From Balneolales bacterium (GTDB taxonomy: Bacteria > Bacteroidota > Rhodothermia > Balneolales > Natronogracilivirgulaceae): DNA of 14,187 nucleotides. Both the position numbers and the translations under genes were made by a program. Numbering within the stretch: position 1 is the first letter of the stretch; the number at the start of each line of letters is the position of its first letter. Below are positions 1-5,714 of the stretch, in pieces. The stretch is from the NCBI GenBank assembly GCA_007127695.1, contig SKYW01000292.1:1-14187 (forward strand). Reading direction: 5' to 3'. The notes under the pieces were generated by a model, which had not been told where the DNA came from, made no database searches, and saw only the letters and a list, made by a program, of their open reading frames with translations.

Positions 1-1
1 A

Positions 2-214
2 CACGAACGCAATCTGATCAAACGCCGTATGAGGGAAGCTTACCGGCAGCATCAACATCTTGTGCGAGATATCGCTGAATCAGGACCGATCGGGTTTCAG
101 GGGATTTTTATTGCAAAAAAAACCGGCGTTCCCTACCCGATGATCGAACAGGATTGCATCCGCCTGCTCACGGCTGTCCAACAGAAAATGAAGGAGGAAT
201 CAGCAGCATCATGA
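2..214 (+). CDS. rnpA: Ribonuclease P protein component, C-terminal part (5' end outside window)
   Basis: The reading frame is open from base 2 and ends at TGA 212-214, giving the last 70 residues; the start lies to the left of the window. The segment [13 protein letters not shown] at the beginning matches the RNxxKRxxRE signature of RnpA, the basic protein subunit that helps the RNase P RNA cleave 5' leaders from precursor tRNAs. The rest ([18 protein letters not shown] and a helical tail) fits the family's last strand and helix. The stop overlaps the yidD start as ATGA (211-214), the usual rnpA-yidD arrangement, so the two are very probably co-transcribed and translationally coupled. Identity rests on the motif and on the neighbours, since the N-terminal half is not visible. 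Confidence 0.9.
   Translation, partial: HERNLIKRRMREAYRQHQHLVRDIAESGPIGFQGIFIAKKTGVPYPMIEQDCIRLLTAVQQKMKEESAAS
191..197 (+). promoter_or_regulatory. Shine-Dalgarno site for yidD
   Basis: AAGGAGG lies inside the end of rnpA, 13 nt before the yidD ATG at 211. It supports that start over the earlier in-frame ATG at 154. It stands out because most other genes here have no recognisable Shine-Dalgarno sequence. Confidence 0.6.
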
Positions 215-579
215 ATGCCCTCAGTGCTATGTCGGATATGCTGCACCGCCTCGCCTCTCTGATGCAGAAAGCCGTACGGACGTTCCTCATACTTCTTGTA
301 CGAGGTTATCAGTTTTTCATTTCGCCCTATTTCCCGTCCAGTTGCCGCTATTATCCCACATGCAGCCACTACGCATTGGAAGCCATTAAAATTCACGGCG
401 CTATCAAGGGTACCGGACTGGCTGCATGGCGCATCCTGCGCTGCCATCCCTGGAGTGCCGGCGGAGAAGACCCGGTTCCCGCAAAGAGAACCAGCTGCAA
501 GTGCGAACATCACGGCAGCGCCTCGCACAAGGAACTCCGGCAGAGCCCTGTTCCATCCACCTCATCCAACGACCTTTAA
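211..579 (+). CDS. yidD: Membrane protein insertion efficiency factor YidD
   Basis: A small amphipathic, membrane-associated protein of 122 residues that assists YidC/Sec insertion of inner-membrane proteins. The family core is clear: [20 protein letters not shown] followed by CSHYALEAI (residues 31-59), then [19 protein letters not shown] and GGEDPVP (63-90). The conserved cysteines are C45, C51 and C78. The ATG at 211 is chosen because it overlaps the rnpA stop by 4 bp and has AAGGAGG at 191-197, one of the few clear Shine-Dalgarno sites here. A longer reading from 154 would run deep into rnpA and is unlikely. Residues 91-122 form a polar tail (two more Cys, then His, Ser and Pro rich) beyond the conserved core; such tails vary in this family. 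yidC follows 12 nt after the stop. Confidence 0.95.
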   Translation: MNALSAMSDMLHRLASLMQKAVRTFLILLVRGYQFFISPYFPSSCRYYPTCSHYALEAIKIHGAIKGTGLAAWRILRCHPWSAGGEDPVPAKRTSCKCEHHGSASHKELRQSPVPSTSSNDL

Positions 580-591
580 ACTGCTACTATT

Positions 592-2427
592 TTGGATCGT
601 AATACTGTAATCGGATTTGTACTGATCTTCGGGCTGATGCTAGCGTGGATGTATACCACGATGCCATCCCAGGAGGAGCTGGAGCGCCAGCGCCGGGAAC
701 GCGTGGCCCGCGACACCGTGCCGGAACTGGAAGACCGCACCGACCCCCGCTGGGTAGAAGAACGGGATCCGGCGGATGTGGAACCTGTGGCCCCCGAAGA
801 CCGGCCTACTCTCGGTGTTTTCGGCTATCAGGCTATCACCGACACGGTTTACACCTGGGTCGAGACCCCTCAATACCGTGCCCGCTTTACCAATCTTGGC
901 GGTGGTCCGGCCAGCTTTCATCTCAAGCAGCATGAACACTGGGATGACGGATCCGTGCAACTGATGTCCGATACAACCCGCTCCGCCTATTCCGTGGAAT
1001 TTCTGTCGATTGAAAACTACAATATCGAGACGGATCAGCTGCTCTTCCGCCCACTTGCAGCCGATCCCGTCATTTCTCTCGATCGCGGCGAACAGACCAC
1101 CCTGCAGTACGAGTTTGTCCTTGGCGACGGCAGCCGGATGCTCTACACCTATACGATTGATGCCGACACCTACCAGATCCTGCTCAGCATCACCTTCGAC
1201 GGAATGGACCAGCATATAAGCGGACGCAGCTTTGAGCTTATGTGGAAACCTGCCATTCCGCCGACCGAGCGGGATGTTGCCTCGGAAAAGCAGTACACGG
1301 CAGCCTACAGCTATGCCGGCGGGGTGCTTGAGCAGTTCCAGCCATCCAGCCAGGGTTTTACCGAAAGCATCATTACCGGGAATGTGACCTGGGTAGCCAG
1401 CAAGTCGAAATTCTTCACACAGATCATGATGGCGCAGGAACCGACCGACGGCGCCATTCTCACGGCCGATCTCACCACGGATCCCGATAACGGCGAGACG
1501 ATCCACGATTTCAATACGGCACTCCGCACCCGGATCGCCGCTTCCGACACCTACTCCTACCAGCTGTACCTGGGTCCGCTGGATTACAGGCACCTGCGCG
1601 ACTTCCACGCGAAGACCTATGACATGGTGGATACCGGCTTCCGCTTCATCCGCTGGTTTTCCGATCCCTTCGTCAAGTATATCATCCTTCCGTTCTTCTG
1701 GTTTGTCGGCGGATTTACGGGCAACATGGGCATCACTATCATCCTGTTTGCCCTGCTGGTAAAAATTGTCCTCTATCCACTCACCAAAAAGAGCTTCGAG
1801 AGCATGGCCGCCATGCGCGAACTGCAGCCGGAAATGGAGGCCATCAAGGAGAAATACAAGGACGAGCCGCAAAAGCAGCAGCAGGCCACCATGAAGCTGT
1901 TCAAGACGGCCAAGGTGAACCCGCTGGGAAGCTGCCTGCCCAACCTGCTGCAGATCCCGGTTCTGATCACATTCTGGCGCTTCTTCCAGAACTCCATTGA
2001 GGTCCGGCAGGAGCGCTTCCTCTGGGCGGAAGACCTCTCGGCGCCGGACATCCTGCTCAACCTGCCGTTCACCATCCCGCTCATGGGCGATCATATCGCC
2101 GGATTTGTGTTGCTGATGACCGCATCCATGGTGATACAGATGAGGGTATCCGGACAGGGCTCCACGGCCCCGAACCCGACCCTGAAAATGATGCAGTACG
2201 TACTTCCGGTCATGCTGTTGTTCATCTTCAACCGGCTGTCGTCCGGGCTCAGTCTCTACTACCTGATCTACAATGCGCTTTCCATCGTCCAGCAGATGAT
2301 GATCAACAAGAGGATCGATCACGTGAAAATGATGGAGAGCGTGGATAAGAAAAAGGCAAAGGAGATGCGCAAGGAGAAGATGCTGGAGGAGAAAAAAGCG
2401 CGCAAGGAGAAAAACAGCAAAAAATAA
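592..2427 (+). CDS. yidC: Membrane protein insertase YidC/Oxa1
   Basis: YidC inserts and folds inner-membrane proteins, alone or with SecYEG. This copy has 611 residues. TM1 is at about 5-22 after MDRNTVIGF. A large periplasmic domain follows (about 30-345). The Oxa1-type core has membrane segments near 361-395, 446-466, 500-517 and 536-572. KVNPLGSCLPNLLQIPVL, the cytoplasmic-loop-to-TM motif, is at about 441-458. A strongly basic tail (about 580-611) could contact ribosomes. K391 in LLVKIVLYPL lies where many YidC proteins carry the groove arginine. The start is TTG 592-594: the frame is closed by the yidD TAA at 577-579, no ATG lies between, and TTG restores the family's usual N-terminus. 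No Shine-Dalgarno is visible, so coupling to yidD is likely. mnmE often follows yidC, but here an amidase gene does. Confidence 0.98.
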   Translation: MDRNTVIGFVLIFGLMLAWMYTTMPSQEELERQRRERVARDTVPELEDRTDPRWVEERDPADVEPVAPEDRPTLGVFGYQAITDTVYTWVETPQYRARFTNLGGGPASFHLKQHEHWDDGSVQLMSDTTRSAYSVEFLSIENYNIETDQLLFRPLAADPVISLDRGEQTTLQYEFVLGDGSRMLYTYTIDADTYQILLSITFDGMDQHISGRSFELMWKPAIPPTERDVASEKQYTAAYSYAGGVLEQFQPSSQGFTESIITGNVTWVASKSKFFTQIMMAQEPTDGAILTADLTTDPDNGETIHDFNTALRTRIAASDTYSYQLYLGPLDYRHLRDFHAKTYDMVDTGFRFIRWFSDPFVKYIILPFFWFVGGFTGNMGITIILFALLVKIVLYPLTKKSFESMAAMRELQPEMEAIKEKYKDEPQKQQQATMKLFKTAKVNPLGSCLPNLLQIPVLITFWRFFQNSIEVRQERFLWAEDLSAPDILLNLPFTIPLMGDHIAGFVLLMTASMVIQMRVSGQGSTAPNPTLKMMQYVLPVMLLFIFNRLSSGLSLYYLIYNALSIVQQMMINKRIDHVKMMESVDKKKAKEMRKEKMLEEKKARKEKNSKK

Positions 2428-2553
2428 GGCAGCCGGCACTTTCGGAGTTCCGGAAAAATGATATTTTGAGGAGTGCGACAGCATGGCAGGCAAACCGGTC
2501 GGGAAGCCTCACATGCTGATACGTTTCATTCAAGATTCCAGACTGCTTTTACC

Positions 2554-4125
2554 ATGCACTCCACACTCCGGCATATCCTGTCCCTGCTCCTTTTTGCACT
2601 GTGCTCGTTTGCACTGACCAGCCATCATTTAGCGGACGAGGTGGGTTACGGGACGCATCCCGAGGATACCGGCCGGAACGATATCCCCCTGAATATCATC
2701 ATCCCCGGGAGTGATACCACTTCGGTTGCCCTCAGCCGCCACCGCATAGCCGCCAATACGAATCCGGAGAACCGTGCTTTTATCAATGGCAAGGAAGTGA
2801 CCGTCCACCCGAGCGGTGCATTTGTGGGGCTGGTGGACCTGTCCGTTGGTGAGACTACGGCCGAGATCCGTGTCCGGACGGCCGAAGGGGACACGCGGGT
2901 CAGAAAGCTCCATTTTTACCGGCCGGATCCCGACGAGGTCGCGCCGCCGCCTGCTGCACCGGAAGTGATCCGCTATCCCGAAGACCAGCTCCCGGTCGTT
3001 GCCCAGATCCATGCCAGACGCGCTTTCCTCAACTCCGGATCCGGCACCGATCGCCTTGGCGGCGCCCGGCTCGGTTACCTGGAGCGCGGAGTGAGCCTGG
3101 ATGTTGTCGGGGAGCACGGCTCGTTCTACATCGTACGGCTGTCTGAAAACCTGGAGGCCTACCTCCCCATGCGTTTTGCCGAACTGATGCCCGGGAGCAC
3201 CCCTTCCCCGCGTTCTCTCACCGGTTCGGCCACAGTGATCGGCACAGACGCATTTGACATGGTCACGCTTTCGCTGGGACAGCGTCTGCCATACATCGCC
3301 AACATGCGCACTGATCCCAATGTAATTGAGATTGATATTTTCGGGGCCGACTCCAACACCAACTGGATCACTCACCGTCAAAGTGCCGAAGGCATCCGGA
3401 GCGTCAGCTGGGACCAGATCGGCACCAACCACTTCCGGCTCTACATCCACCTGAAACATGATATGCACTGGGGATATCACATCGGTTACGGCGTGGGGTC
3501 CAGCCTCAGGGTCCAGGTGCAGCGTCCACCCCGCCTCGCTTCCACGTACCGCCCGCTCGAGGGCATGAGCATCGCCGTGGATGCCGGACATGGCGGGGAA
3601 AACCGCGGCGCAATTGGCGCTACCGGAGCGGCCGAGAAAGACATCGTCCTTGATGTATCACAAAAGCTGAAAGACCGGCTTGAGCGGGAAGGGGCACGGG
3701 TCCTGATGACGCGCGACCGCGACATCAACGTCTCCATGATCCAGCGAAGCGAAATGGTGATCGCTTCCGATGCACACGTGCTTGTCAGCATCCACGCCAA
3801 CTCCATCGGCAGCGCCACCAATCCCGATGCCATCCGCGGTACCAGTTCCTATTATCGCCACCATGCCTTTCAACCCCTGGCTTATATGGTGCACGATCGG
3901 ATGCTGGAGCTTCCCCTTGGCGACTTCGGGCTTATCGGGAGCTTCAACTTCACGCTCAATGCCCTGACCGAAATGCCCAATGTTCTGGTGGAAACGGCTT
4001 TCATATCCCATCCGGAGGATGAAATGAAGCTGCTGGATCCTGATTTCCAGGATGGGATGGCGGAAAAAATAGTGGACGGACTGCGGGACTTCTTCAGGAA
4101 ATACGGGCACGCAAGCCCTATCTAA
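2554..4125 (+). CDS. Exported N-acetylmuramoyl-L-alanine amidase (Amidase_3 family, AmiC-like)
   Basis: A zinc amidase that cuts the bond between N-acetylmuramic acid and the peptide stem, acting outside the inner membrane in cell separation or wall turnover. From ATG 2554 it has 523 residues. A signal peptide (about 1-28; basic, then LSLLLFALCSFAL) is followed by an Ig-like stretch (about 43-122, FINGKEVTV), an SH3-like stretch (about 150-210), an AMIN-like stretch (about 226-324) and the catalytic domain (338-523). Visible catalytic features are H346 in DAGHGG, E361, H414 in SIHAN and E480 in VLVETAFIS, the expected zinc ligands plus catalytic glutamate. An in-frame GTG at 2473 would add 27 polar residues before the signal peptide and is disfavoured. 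The Ig-like, SH3-like and AMIN-like labels come from strand patterns and are less certain than the amidase call. The gene lies 126 bp after yidC and convergent with the next gene. Confidence 0.95.
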   Translation: MHSTLRHILSLLLFALCSFALTSHHLADEVGYGTHPEDTGRNDIPLNIIIPGSDTTSVALSRHRIAANTNPENRAFINGKEVTVHPSGAFVGLVDLSVGETTAEIRVRTAEGDTRVRKLHFYRPDPDEVAPPPAAPEVIRYPEDQLPVVAQIHARRAFLNSGSGTDRLGGARLGYLERGVSLDVVGEHGSFYIVRLSENLEAYLPMRFAELMPGSTPSPRSLTGSATVIGTDAFDMVTLSLGQRLPYIANMRTDPNVIEIDIFGADSNTNWITHRQSAEGIRSVSWDQIGTNHFRLYIHLKHDMHWGYHIGYGVGSSLRVQVQRPPRLASTYRPLEGMSIAVDAGHGGENRGAIGATGAAEKDIVLDVSQKLKDRLEREGARVLMTRDRDINVSMIQRSEMVIASDAHVLVSIHANSIGSATNPDAIRGTSSYYRHHAFQPLAYMVHDRMLELPLGDFGLIGSFNFTLNALTEMPNVLVETAFISHPEDEMKLLDPDFQDGMAEKIVDGLRDFFRKYGHASPI

Positions 4126-4134
4126 CCGGGGGTT

Positions 4135-5319
4135 TTACTGCTTTTTTTTATTTCGCTTGCCCCGGCCTTCTTTCTTGCCGTCCGCTTTGCCATCTTCCTT
4201 GCTGCCTTCCTTGCCAAACCTCGGGAAGCGCCCTGAAAAATACTCCTTCTCCGTCTCTTCACGCGTTTTGACCTTTCCAAGCAGATATCCGTACGGACGC
4301 AGGGACTCTACCTCATCGCAGACCTCCTTGAGCATGGCCAGAGCCGGTATAAAGAGGATCATCCCGGCCAGACCCCATATCTGTCCGCCTACGAATATAG
4401 CCAGCAACGTCACCAACGGGTTCAAACTCACCCGCTGTCCGACGATCATCGGTGTGAACAGATTGCTTTCAAATAGCTGGATGACGTAGAACGAAGCCAG
4501 TACGGCAACCGGATACCAGAGCGAATCCATGGTCAGCAGCGCATAGACGATCGGGAGGATGGATCCGATGATGGGACCCAGGAACGGTATCACATTGAGC
4601 ATGGCGGCAAACACGCCGAAGAACAGGGCGTGCTCAACCCCGATGATGGTGAGTGTCAGGCTGTTGAGTACCGCAAGGATGCAGATCACAAAAAACATCC
4701 CGGTAATGTAATTCTGAACCACGCTGCGAACCTTGTTGAGCACTTTTTCCACCTTGTTGTCGCGGTCGGTCCGCGCCAGAGCCATCATGAAAAAATCCCT
4801 GAGGAAATCACGGTAAAGCAGGAGCAGGAAGACATAGATGGGAATCAGGAAAAACATGGTGACCGTAGTGGCGGCGGTCATCACGCCACGCGTGAGCGGC
4901 TCCACATTGTCCCGCAGAAACGAGATGATCGCGTCCTGGGCCGATTCCAGCTGCGCATCCGGCTCCACATCCAGATAGGCATTGAAAAACCCGGAGAACT
5001 GCTCGAAAAGCTCGTTGATGCGCTTTTCGAGCATGCCCAGATCCTGGGCGAAACTGACGATCTGGGTGTAGAAAAAGAAGATGATGCCGGCAAGAAACGT
5101 AATCCCGATCAGCACGCTGAAGATGGACGCAAAAATCCGATGGATGCGGTAGCGCTCGAAAAACGAAGAGAGGGGCGCGAGCAGGATGGAGAAAAAGACG
5201 GCAAAGAGAAAGGGTACCAGGATGGAACTGGCCTGGATCAGAAAAAACACAAAAAGGATAAGTCCGGCCAGGATGATGGTCAGCTTGACATACCAGGGTA
5301 GTTCCAGTTTCTTTTCCAA
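4135..5319 (-). CDS. AI-2E family (UPF0118) transporter-like membrane protein
   Basis: A 394-residue polytopic inner-membrane protein of the AI-2E/PerM/YdiK family. Some members are reported to export autoinducer-2 or act as Na+/H+ antiporters; the substrate here cannot be told. There is an N-terminal hydrophobic pair (about 11-50), a third segment (64-88), an amphipathic, mostly extramembrane region (about 90-140), and five or so further segments to about 331. Family landmarks are NVIPFLGPIIGSILP (242-256) and the stretch from FTPMIVGQ (288) through SLNPLV to GLAGMILFIPALAML. The tail (about 355-394) is charged and lysine-rich with four 4-residue repeats. The start is TTG (5317-5319), because no ATG or GTG lies between it and the upstream in-frame stop. 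It is the last of five same-strand genes, but the 142-bp gap before it suggests its own promoter. Confidence 0.94.
   Translation of the reverse strand: MEKKLELPWYVKLTIILAGLILFVFFLIQASSILVPFLFAVFFSILLAPLSSFFERYRIHRIFASIFSVLIGITFLAGIIFFFYTQIVSFAQDLGMLEKRINELFEQFSGFFNAYLDVEPDAQLESAQDAIISFLRDNVEPLTRGVMTAATTVTMFFLIPIYVFLLLLYRDFLRDFFMMALARTDRDNKVEKVLNKVRSVVQNYITGMFFVICILAVLNSLTLTIIGVEHALFFGVFAAMLNVIPFLGPIIGSILPIVYALLTMDSLWYPVAVLASFYVIQLFESNLFTPMIVGQRVSLNPLVTLLAIFVGGQIWGLAGMILFIPALAMLKEVCDEVESLRPYGYLLGKVKTREETEKEYFSGRFPRFGKEGSKEDGKADGKKEGRGKRNKKKQ
4168..4215 (-). repeat. Degenerate 12-bp tandem repeat, 4 copies, in the AI-2E protein tail
   Basis: Four adjacent 12-bp units (4168-4179, 4180-4191, 4192-4203, 4204-4215), each ending in a variant of TTGC(C/T) on the + strand. 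They encode GKEG, SKED, GKAD and GKKE (residues 369-384). The copies have diverged, so this looks like an old slippage expansion in a disordered cytoplasmic tail. Confidence 0.7.
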
Positions 5320-5343
5320 TGTGTTGTTGCTTTTACCGATATG

Positions 5344-5369
5344 TGCTGATTGCCGATGATGCTGATTGC
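5344..5369. repeat. Short direct repeat TGCTGATTGC x2 upstream of the AI-2E gene
   Basis: The 10-mer TGCTGATTGC occurs at 5344-5353 and again at 5360-5369, a 16-bp period. It lies in the 144-bp gap between the zinc-ribbon gene and the AI-2E gene, 25 to 50 bp upstream of the AI-2E start. It could be a regulator-binding repeat or a chance duplication. I see no convincing promoter hexamers or terminator in this gap. Confidence 0.5.
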
Positions 5370-5463
5370 TGAAATCGCAACATCAGACGACTATAGAGCC
5401 TGAACGACTGGAGCCAGCATCTGCAATGAAAGAGATATCCAGCTGAAATGGCACTCTGTTCCC

Positions 5464-5673
5464 TTATTCCCCCGGCGGGAGGAACCAGAGAATATGTCCG
5501 CAATTCAAGCATACGTAGTTTTTAGCTTTTTTATTTAGAAAATCAAATCCGAAAAATGAGGTAGCCCTGGTGTTCAACAGTGCATGACGAATGGTAAAGT
5601 GGTCATGATCGCAGACGGGGCATACCAGTTTTTTTCCAGCTATATGATACTGAGTTGGAACTTGGTCGCTCAT
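5464..5673 (-). CDS. Small zinc-ribbon protein, function unknown
   Basis: A 69-residue protein with two CxxC pairs: CPVC (C18, C21) and CLNC followed by G (C55, C58). This is the layout of a four-cysteine zinc ribbon. Between the knuckles are ALLNTRATSFFGFDFLNKKA and a hydrophobic strand, and the protein ends IL(W)F plus a short tail. The pattern recalls small bacterial zinc-ribbon proteins annotated as possible nucleic-acid binders, but I cannot assign a role. The ATG (5671-5673) is preceded by 41 bp and then the stop of the M1 peptidase gene on the same strand, so co-transcription with that gene is plausible. The coding sequence is visibly A+T richer than its neighbours, which is common in small genes and may also mean acquisition from elsewhere. 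Confidence 0.75.
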   Translation of the reverse strand: MSDQVPTQYHIAGKKLVCPVCDHDHFTIRHALLNTRATSFFGFDFLNKKAKNYVCLNCGHILWFLPPGE

Positions 5674-5714
5674 GATATTACAAGATAGAAAAGTGAATGA
5701 CTATGAGTCAAAAT

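Noticed and set aside
2428..2470. Hairpin around TTTCGGAGTTCCGGAAA after yidC
   Set aside because: The stem is short with a bulge and no T-run follows, so it is not a convincing terminator.
640..2493. Very long open frame (617 codons) antisense to yidC
   Set aside because: yidC on the + strand has full family motifs. The antisense frame has no recognisable domain, is full of His and charged low-complexity stretches, and is explained by the codon bias of G+C-rich DNA.
2629..3591. 320-codon antisense frame over the amidase gene
   Set aside because: It has no domain or plausible start signal and lies wholly within a well-supported gene.
4100..4150. Possible terminator after the amidase gene
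   Set aside because: The stem (about CAAGCCC against GGGTTTT) needs a G-U pair, has a long loop, spans the stop codon and is separated from the T-run by several bases.
4630..5301. 223-codon + strand frame opposite the AI-2E gene
   Set aside because: Its product is dominated by charged residues, as expected when a hydrophobic protein is read from the other strand.
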